A DNA stretch of 64,000 nucleotides from Paenibacillus terricola (GTDB taxonomy: Bacteria; Bacillota; Bacilli; Paenibacillales; Paenibacillaceae): positions 806,001 through 870,000 of the forward strand of contig NZ_JACXZA010000003.1 of assembly GCF_014779765.1 (NCBI RefSeq), written 5' to 3'. The notes under the pieces were generated by a model. It searched no databases and had not been told where the DNA came from. It was given only the letters and a program-made list of their open reading frames with translations. This document shows, piece by piece, positions 58,776 through 64,000 of this stretch. Both the position numbers and the translations under genes were made by a program. Position 1 is the stretch's first letter, and each line of letters begins with the position of its first letter.

Positions 58776-59669
58776 TTACACTTCCTGCTTCATCGTAACG
58801 GTAAGTGCACCAAGCTTCTCGATCTCGATCGTTACAACGTCGCCGTCCTTCAAGTAAACTTGCTTGTCCTCTGGGTAGCCGAGCACAACGCCTTCTGGCG
58901 TACCCGTCAGAATGATGTCGCCAGGCTCCAGCGTCATGTATTGGGAGATGTAGCTCACGATCTCTTTGCAGTTGAAAATCATGTCCGACGTGTTGGACGA
59001 TTGGCGAACTTCACCGTTAACCGTACACGAAATAGCAAGCTTGTTCGGATCGCCGACTTCATCAGCCGTTACGAGATAAGGACCAAGCGGCGAGAAGCCG
59101 TCGCAGCTCTTGCCGAGCAGCCATTGTTGCGTACGCATCTGCAGATCACGTGCCGACAGGTCATTCACGTTGCAGTAGCCGAACACGTGGTTCAGCGCCT
59201 TCTCTTCTTCAACATCCTTCGCTTGTTTGCCGATGACGATGACGAGCTCTGCCTCATAGTCAACCTTCGTGCTCACCTTCGGAAGAAGAACCGTATCCCC
59301 GTGAGCTGCAATCGTATTGTTGAATTTATTGAATAAAATCGGATATTGCGGAATCGGAGCGTTCGTCTCTTCCGCATGGCGGCGGTAGTTGAGGCCAACG
59401 CAAATGATTTTGCCTGGCTTCGTAACCGCCGAAGCGTAGGTCACATCCGATTCCGGAATGATATAATCGCTCGACTTCAACTCGACTGCCTGTGCTGCAA
59501 CTGCGCTTGCAGCTGCCATAGCTGCCGATCCGCCCTCGATGAGCTCATGAATATCGGCCGGGGCATTGATCTCGAATACATTCGCAGCAGCCGCAACGTC
59601 CACAACACCTACCGAAGTCAATACGCCGAGCTTTACTTGTCCGTTTTGTTTGAAATTAAGAAGTTTCAT
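58776..59669 (-). CDS. Fumarylacetoacetate hydrolase-family protein
   Basis: 297 residues. The metal-binding core is near V-D-Y-E-A-E-L-V-I-V-I-G near residue 135, with I-I-C-V-G-L-N-Y-R-R-H-A-E-E-T near 87 and the C-terminal G-D-I-I-L-T-G-T-P-E-G-V near 258. Members cleave or hydrate C-C bonds in 2,4-diketo acids (for instance 2,4-diketo-3-deoxy-fuconate hydrolase, acylpyruvases). The SDR gene ends 21 bp upstream; the pair resembles the last two steps of a non-phosphorylative sugar-acid pathway (inference). Confidence 0.92.
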   Translation of the reverse strand: MKLLNFKQNGQVKLGVLTSVGVVDVAAAANVFEINAPADIHELIEGGSAAMAAASAVAAQAVELKSSDYIIPESDVTYASAVTKPGKIICVGLNYRRHAEETNAPIPQYPILFNKFNNTIAAHGDTVLLPKVSTKVDYEAELVIVIGKQAKDVEEEKALNHVFGYCNVNDLSARDLQMRTQQWLLGKSCDGFSPLGPYLVTADEVGDPNKLAISCTVNGEVRQSSNTSDMIFNCKEIVSYISQYMTLEPGDIILTGTPEGVVLGYPEDKQVYLKDGDVVTIEIEKLGALTVTMKQEV

Positions 59670-59690
59670 AAATGAGTACCATTCCTTTCT

Positions 59691-60467
59691 CTATGCGTTT
59701 TTGCCGAACACTACGCCGCCGTCGATATAGAGCGGCGAGCCCATCATAAACTTCGATTCATCCGATGCTAGGAACAATGCTGCGCGTGCAACATCATCTG
59801 GTCTGCCAAGTTCGCCTGTCAGCTGTCTTTGCTTGATCGAAGCGAATGCTTCCTCCGGATCCGCATAGGAGCTGCGGAGGTAGTTCTCAACGAACGGCGT
59901 CATAATCGTGCCTGGCAGCAGAGCGTTCACACGAATATTATAAGGCGCGTAATCAACCTGCATCGACTTGGTCAATGCAAGAATAGCGCCTTTTGTTGCC
60001 GAATAGGACGCACGGCGTGCAAGCCCCATCTCTGCGATACATGACGACATGTTTATGATGTTGCCGCTTTGGCGCTCCATCATATGCGGGACGATGTATT
60101 TGCAAGGTAAATATACACCGCGGATGTTAACGTTGATAACCCGATCCCATGCATCTGGCTCTATCTCATGAATGGCGCCAACACCGCTGATGCCTGCATT
60201 GTTGAACAAGACGTCGATGCGGCCGAACTGCTCGATTGCCTTAGCCGTCAATTGCTGTACCGACTCCGGGTTCGTAACGTCCGCATGGATGAAAGCAGCA
60301 GTGCCGCCCGCTTCGACGATCGATGCTACCGTCTCTTCCCCTTTGGCCGCATCAATATCGTTAACGATTACTTCCGCACCTTCTGATGCGAACAGCTGCG
60401 CCGTACATTGACCGATACCGGAGCCTGCCCCCGTAATAAGAATTGCTTTACCTTTCAAGCGCGTCAT
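59691..60467 (-). CDS. Short-chain dehydrogenase/reductase
   Basis: 258 residues. Cofactor motif T-G-A-G-S-G-I-G (residues 11-18), acidic D-I-D after beta-2 (suggesting NAD preference), N-N-A-G, catalytic Ser in N-M-S-S and Y-S-A-T-K near 152-156. Related to 2-keto-3-deoxy-L-fuconate-type or 3-oxoacyl reductase-like enzymes. ATG at 60467 has AGGAGG upstream; the frame extends 7 codons further without reason. First enzyme gene of the SDR-FAH-SGNH run; the IclR regulator lies upstream across a tandem repeat. Confidence 0.93.
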   Translation of the reverse strand: MTRLKGKAILITGAGSGIGQCTAQLFASEGAEVIVNDIDAAKGEETVASIVEAGGTAAFIHADVTNPESVQQLTAKAIEQFGRIDVLFNNAGISGVGAIHEIEPDAWDRVINVNIRGVYLPCKYIVPHMMERQSGNIINMSSCIAEMGLARRASYSATKGAILALTKSMQVDYAPYNIRVNALLPGTIMTPFVENYLRSSYADPEEAFASIKQRQLTGELGRPDDVARAALFLASDESKFMMGSPLYIDGGVVFGKNA

Positions 60468-60484
60468 TACAATACCTCCTAAAA

Positions 60485-60692
60485 GCAATTTGCTTCATCC
60501 TTGAAACTGCTGCTTGCTGGCAAATTGCTCGCTTCGGAAGCATATGCTTAGCAATTTGCTTTCTTCCTCGAATCCACTGCTTGCAAGCAAATTGCTTGCT
60601 TCGAAAGCATACTCTTAGCTATTTGCTTCATCCTTGAAACTGCTGCTTGCTGGCAAATTGCTCGCTTCGAAAGCATACGCTTAGCTATTTGC
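60485..60692. repeat. 66-bp tandem repeat with internal dyads, three copies plus partial
   Basis: Units begin at 60485, 60551, 60618 and (partial) 60684, each starting GC(A/T)ATTTGC, with a downstream GCAAATTGC(T/C)(T/C)GC arm and ending AAGCATA(T/C)(G/T)CTTA. Units 1 and 3 are nearly identical; unit 2 is more diverged. The opening ATTTGC and internal GCAAAT can pair, so each unit can form a cruciform or hairpin. It lies between the IclR and SDR genes. Confidence 0.88.
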
Positions 60693-60703
60693 GATCTTCT
60701 TCG

Positions 60704-61456
60704 TTATGCGAGACCGGAAATACGGTTCGCTGCGGCGGCTACCGCTTCGCGGATCGCCTCGCGTCTGTTTTCCCATTCAAACACACTAATTGAGCAGCTT
60801 ATGGCTGCAACGGCATGACCGTCCGGACGAAACACAGGCGCGGCCGCACAGCAAATGCCGACGACACCTTCCTGCATCTCCTCTGCAACGCCGCTCTGGC
60901 GGAACTGCTCGAGCTGACGGAACAACGTCTCTCGGTCTGTAATCGAATAAGGCGTCGCTGAATCGCCGATCATCGGTTCTGGAAACAGCTCATATAAAGT
61001 CTGCTCGTCCAATCTGGACAGCAATGCCTTACCAAGCGCGGTTACGTGAGCAGGAAGTCGCGCGCCTGGCGAAGATGCAAGCCGAAGCGGCGTCTTCGCT
61101 TCCTCCATTGCCAGATAGATCACTTCACGGCCTTCAAGCCTGGCAAGCTGGAAGGTTGCGCCAACTTGTGCCGCAGCGCTGCGAGCCTCCCGATGAAAAG
61201 CAGCTACAAAATCGAACTGCCTGAAAAAAGCATTGCCGATCGCTCCCGCCGTCGAGCCGAGCGAGTACGTATCATCCTCGTTCTTCTCGATCCATCGAAG
61301 CGTCTCAAGCGTATACAGCAGCGAGAACATGGAGCTCTTGTTCACATCGAGCCTTCTTACGAGATCGATCAGGCGAAGTCGTGCAGGCTCAGCCGCAACG
61401 AGAAGCATCACATCGTTCGCACGCCGGACTGCAGGAACCTGATATTTGTCCGTCAA
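60704..61456 (-). CDS. IclR-family transcriptional regulator
   Basis: 250 residues. N-terminal winged helix (R-A-N-D-V-M-L-L-V-A ... L-R-L-I-D-L-V-R-R-L-D-V-N-K-S-S-M-F-S-L-L-Y-T-L-E) and a GAF-like effector domain from residue 80 (L-E-G-R-E-V-I-Y-L-A; L-P-A-H-V-T-A-L-G-K-A-L-L; G-V-V-G-I-C-C-A-A-A-P-V-F-R). TTG start with GGAGG ten bases upstream. Probably controls the adjacent catabolic genes and itself; a palindrome lies 35 bp upstream. Confidence 0.92.
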   Translation of the reverse strand: MTDKYQVPAVRRANDVMLLVAAEPARLRLIDLVRRLDVNKSSMFSLLYTLETLRWIEKNEDDTYSLGSTAGAIGNAFFRQFDFVAAFHREARSAAAQVGATFQLARLEGREVIYLAMEEAKTPLRLASSPGARLPAHVTALGKALLSRLDEQTLYELFPEPMIGDSATPYSITDRETLFRQLEQFRQSGVAEEMQEGVVGICCAAAPVFRPDGHAVAAISCSISVFEWENRREAIREAVAAAANRISGLA

Positions 61457-61491
61457 ACGGTACTAGCCTCCATTCCAATAAATCTTATTCA

Positions 61492-61509
61492 GGTTCTATA
61501 TACAGAACC
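61492..61509. promoter_or_regulatory. Operator-like palindrome before the IclR gene
   Basis: GGTTCT-ATATAC-AGAACC, a perfect dyad, with a related GGTTTTATATATC half just beyond (61512). Its position suits autoregulation by the IclR protein or control of the divergent isomerase gene. Confidence 0.45.
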
Positions 61510-61720
61510 ACGGTTTTATATATCGGTATTGTATCATGATTTTCACTAATGGAGCAATATCCATCCATGACTTTCGAATGATACTTTCGGTTGATACTTT
61601 CGATTGATTGCTGCTGCGTTCAACCGCTGAATCCTATGTTACAATGAGCAAGTAAACGTTTTCCTAATTCCTTACTGTTATTCATCCTTAACAAATCTTA
61701 TCCGGAAGGGATGTTACTCG

Positions 61721-62596
61721 ATGATTTGTTCTGTCTTTACCGTTGCTACGCCGGATTTGTCGCCGCAAGAACTGCTTATTACAGCGAAGAATGCTGGAAT
61801 TGACGCCATTGAATGGCGCTGCACCCGCATCTCCGATAGCATAAAGAATGATCCGCCTTCCTTCTGGGGTAACAATCGCTGCACGTTAGACCCCGAGAGC
61901 TCGCCAGAATTACTGGCTGATCTCCGTGCGGCTACCGATGCTCATGGACTTCGATCATTAGCGGTTGTGCCTTATTTAACCTGCGGCGATCTAGAGGAAA
62001 CAGAACGGATTCTGACGGTAGCGTCCGCACTGGGCGCATCGTATATCCGATTGGGCGTTCCTGGCTACAACGGCAGCCGTCCCTATGGGGAACTGCTTGA
62101 GGAGGGCCGTACCTATATCCGCGAGGCTGAGAAGCTCGCCCGCCGCTACGGCATCAAAGGGCTTGTCGAGACGCATCACAACACAATCGCACCAAGCGCT
62201 TCGCTTGCACATCGACTGGTCGAAGGCTGTAATCCTGATCATATCGGCGTATTGTATGATCCGGGCAATCTCATCCATGAAGGCTTCGAGCAATATCGGA
62301 TGGGCCTCGAGCTGCTAGGACCTTATCTAGCGCATGTCCATGTGAAAAATGCGGGCTGGACGCCTGTTACCGACAGCACAGATCCGCTCGAACCTGCATC
62401 CTGGCGTTGTGCATGGCAGCCAGTTGCGGGCGGCATCGTGCCGTGGAAACAGGTGCTTGCTGACCTGAAAGCCGTTGGCTACCAAGGTGCTTTCGGCATT
62501 GAAGATTTCAGCGGCGCTTTGGGCAGCAGCGAAATGCTGCAGCTGTTCGTCCGCCAGATGCATGCTTGGTGGGAGGAATTGCACACCAGCGAATAA
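61721..62596 (+). CDS. Sugar phosphate isomerase/epimerase (xylose-isomerase-like TIM barrel)
   Basis: 291 residues. TIM-barrel features: N-terminal I-C-S-V-F-T-V-A-T-P-D-L, I-D-A-I-E-W-R, metal-site Glu in G-L-V-E-T-H-H-N near residue 148, H-I-G-V-L-Y-D-P-G-N near 180, A-H-V-H-V-K-N near 208 and I-E-D-F-S-G near 262. The Glu/Asp/His/Glu metal set of this family appears present. GGAAGGG lies before the ATG. Divergent from the IclR gene, so probably part of the same sugar or sugar-acid utilisation locus. Confidence 0.88.
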   Translation: MICSVFTVATPDLSPQELLITAKNAGIDAIEWRCTRISDSIKNDPPSFWGNNRCTLDPESSPELLADLRAATDAHGLRSLAVVPYLTCGDLEETERILTVASALGASYIRLGVPGYNGSRPYGELLEEGRTYIREAEKLARRYGIKGLVETHHNTIAPSASLAHRLVEGCNPDHIGVLYDPGNLIHEGFEQYRMGLELLGPYLAHVHVKNAGWTPVTDSTDPLEPASWRCAWQPVAGGIVPWKQVLADLKAVGYQGAFGIEDFSGALGSSEMLQLFVRQMHAWWEELHTSE

Positions 62597-62684
62597 TCGA
62601 ATCGATGTATAACATTGGCGTTCCGCGGAGAAAACAACGAGGATTGTATCTTTTTCCGCCCTCCGTTTGAAGGGAGAACGTCCA

Positions 62685-63554
62685 ATGAAACGACAAGCTA
62701 GAACCTGTCTGCTGGTCGTCCTTGCACTTATGCTCGCCTATCCGACCGAAGCCGCGGCCTCTCCTTCTGCAGCCAGACACGAAGTAGAAGACCGTGCAGC
62801 TGTTTCGATCGAGAACGGCGATGCCTTGCACTCGACCGAGCAGCGCAATTCGTACGCCCGCCCCCGCAAGAAACAGCGGAAGCAGGCTGCCATGAGCTGG
62901 GTCTCGCTGGAGAAGCGTTACCCAGGCGCATTCGTCACGCATGGTCCGCGCAGTGTTCGGCGCGCCGCGCTTACGTTCGACGATGTGCCGGATCCGCGCT
63001 ATACAGGCAAAGTGCTCGATGTGCTCGCACGTCATAAGGTGAAAGCAACCTTCTTCGTGGTCGGTTCACTTGCATCACGCTATCCTGCGCTCGTACGCCG
63101 GATGGAACGAGAAGGACATACGGTTGGCAACCATTCTTACAACCATGCGGTATTCTCACAGTTGACAACCGAACAGTACCGCCGCCAAATCACGCGCACA
63201 GATGCCATTCTAGCGCCACTCGTCGGATATAGCCCACGCTATATTCGGCCTCCTTATGGCGAGATCCGATCGACTCAGGTGCAATGGGCCAAGCGCAATG
63301 GCTACGTGGTTGTGAACTGGGACGTCGACTCCGTCGATTGGCGCAGCCTGCGGAGCCGTTCCGTCATTATCAACGTCAAGAAGACGCTCCAGCCCGGCTC
63401 GATCATTCTCCAACACGCCGGAGGAGGCTCTACCCAGGATCTATCGGGCACCGTTGAGGCGCTGCCTGTCATTATCCGCATGCTTAGGAACAAAGGTTAT
63501 GAGCTCGTGACGATACCCGAAATGCTAGGTTCATCAGACGGCAGACGGCAGTAA
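62685..63554 (+). CDS. Secreted polysaccharide deacetylase (NodB domain)
   Basis: 289 residues. Signal peptide of about 24 residues (M-K-R-Q-A-R-T-C-L-L-V-V-L-A-L-M-L-A-Y), a basic low-complexity linker (R-P-R-K-K-Q-R-K-Q) and a NodB domain: T-F-D-D-V-P-D near residue 95 (V replaces the usual G), H-T-V-G-N-H-S-Y-N-H near 145 (zinc His pair), R-P-P-Y-G near 185, V-N-W-D-V-D-S-V-D-W, and I-I-L-Q-H-A-G-G where most members have L-H-D/LLHD. Related to PdaA/PgdA-type peptidoglycan or chitin deacetylases. ATG at 62685 follows AAGGGAG. Confidence 0.9.
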   Translation: MKRQARTCLLVVLALMLAYPTEAAASPSAARHEVEDRAAVSIENGDALHSTEQRNSYARPRKKQRKQAAMSWVSLEKRYPGAFVTHGPRSVRRAALTFDDVPDPRYTGKVLDVLARHKVKATFFVVGSLASRYPALVRRMEREGHTVGNHSYNHAVFSQLTTEQYRRQITRTDAILAPLVGYSPRYIRPPYGEIRSTQVQWAKRNGYVVVNWDVDSVDWRSLRSRSVIINVKKTLQPGSIILQHAGGGSTQDLSGTVEALPVIIRMLRNKGYELVTIPEMLGSSDGRRQ

Positions 63555-63641
63555 CCTAAGGAGAGAATGTACGAGCTAAGCTACAAGACCAGTGAATGCC
63601 AGGCACTAGTAAAATGGTGAATCCGTAATGCATTCCATGTA

Positions 63642-63693
63642 AACAACAAGAAAGCGGAGATGCAGCATTGTGCATCTCCGCTTTCTTGTTGTT
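63642..63693. terminator. Bidirectional terminator
   Basis: Perfect 23-bp arms (AACAACAAGAAAGCGGAGAT...) with a six-base loop. It separates the convergent deacetylase and 3D-domain genes. Confidence 0.88.
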
Positions 63694-63720
63694 GTAATGC
63701 GAGCCAATAAACTTTTTGAA

Positions 63721-64000
63721 TTAAGATTCCAGCACGTACACCTTTACATATTGAATGCCGAAATTACTCACCTGCGCTGCCGTTCCTGGGACAAACAGGT
63801 CAATGCGATTGCCTTTAATTGCACTTCCTACGTCCAATGCGGTAGCGATCATTCCCCCCGTTGGGAGTCCTGCGTAGTCGTAACCGACTATGTACAGCTT
63901 CGTACCTAATGCAATCTGGGATGGATCGACTGCTACTGTACCTACCTTAAGCGAATTACCGAAGTAATCAAGTCCGCCCCAACCGCCATTCTCTGCCGGG
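63721..64000 (-). CDS. 3D-domain (MltA-like) secreted protein, 5' part outside window
   Basis: The last 92 residues of a protein whose start lies beyond the window. N-G-G-W-G-G-L-D-Y-F-G-N-S-L-K-V-G-T-V-A-V-D-P-S-Q-I-A-L-G-T-K-L-Y-I-V-G-Y-D, then A-L-D-V-G-S-A-I-K-G-N-R-I-D-L-F, matches the 3D domain of YocH/YabE-type stationary-survival wall lytic proteins; the three conserved Asp of the name are visible (V-D-P, L-D-V, I-D-L). It ends V-K-V-Y-V-L-E-S. Confidence 0.88.
   Translation of the reverse strand, partial: PAENGGWGGLDYFGNSLKVGTVAVDPSQIALGTKLYIVGYDYAGLPTGGMIATALDVGSAIKGNRIDLFVPGTAAQVSNFGIQYVKVYVLES

Noticed and set aside
60485-60692. Possible CRISPR array
   Set aside because: The repeating unit is the whole 66 bp without unique spacers, and no cas genes are present.

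Overview
The window is chromosomal DNA of an endospore-forming Firmicute, most likely Paenibacillus or a close relative in the Paenibacillaceae. The evidence is the SigI/RsgI pair, an alpha/beta-type SASP, GerQ, a YjcZ-like peptide, two T-box leaders, an L20-type infC leader, strong AGGAGG ribosome binding sites with frequent TTG/GTG starts, and copper-amine-oxidase stalk domains. Most genes are housekeeping. I see no prophage, transposase, CRISPR array, rRNA or tRNA.

Layout. 1-7.2 kb: the end of a DHA2-type MFS exporter gene, leucyl aminopeptidase, an RsbT-like protein paired with a histidine kinase that appears to carry an RsbU-like N-terminus, and sigI-rsgI. 7.2-18.3 kb: zinc-ribbon protein, peroxiredoxin, leuB, a DUF2339 membrane protein, a two-component system, then ilvC-ilvN-ilvB (transcribed ilvB first) behind a T-box leader. 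18.3-22.3 kb: acetyltransferase, a Gly/Tyr-repeat protein, a HAD phosphatase and an orphan protein of a peptide-cluster-associated family, interspersed with GC-rich palindromic repeats. 22.3-26.6 kb: infC-rpmI-rplT and two glycosyltransferases. 26.9-37.3 kb: PAP2 phosphatase, trmB, mnmL-mnmM-like tRNA modification genes, glyoxalase-fold protein, mannose-6-phosphate isomerase, YhgE/Pip protein, a B12-binding radical SAM protein and an acidic unknown. 37.3-45.5 kb: a cell-envelope block with two near-duplicate class B PBPs flanking a secreted serine protease, then a CvpA-like/transglutaminase protein. 45.6-53.5 kb: MFS, YjcZ-like peptide, Toprim protein, Sco1, CtaB, GerQ, metal-dependent hydrolase, SASP and trpS. 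53.5-64 kb: a MITE-like element inside the trpS leader, the trpS T-box, a His-rich permease pair (YraQ/YcgQ type), a chemoreceptor, an SGNH/FAH/SDR/IclR catabolic group with an unusual tandem repeat, a TIM-barrel isomerase, a NodB deacetylase and the end of a 3D-domain protein gene.

How they work together. ilvBNC plus leuB make branched-chain amino acids under T-box control. sigI-rsgI form an autoregulated membrane-stress sigma switch, with a SigI-type promoter visible. Sco1 and CtaB serve cytochrome oxidase assembly. TrmB and MnmL/MnmM modify tRNA. PBPs, protease, transglutaminase, deacetylase and 3D protein act on the wall.

The least explained items are the dispersed palindromic repeat family (11.4-22.3 kb), the MITE-like insertion between the trpS T-box and its gene, the 66-bp tandem repeat before the SDR gene, the RsbT/RsbU-like module wired to a histidine kinase, and an orphan gene with a perfect ribosome binding site but no ATG/GTG/TTG. 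I do not claim a proven new system. The RsbT-like/histidine kinase pair is the best functional candidate. Assignments rest on reading motifs and gene order, not on searches.
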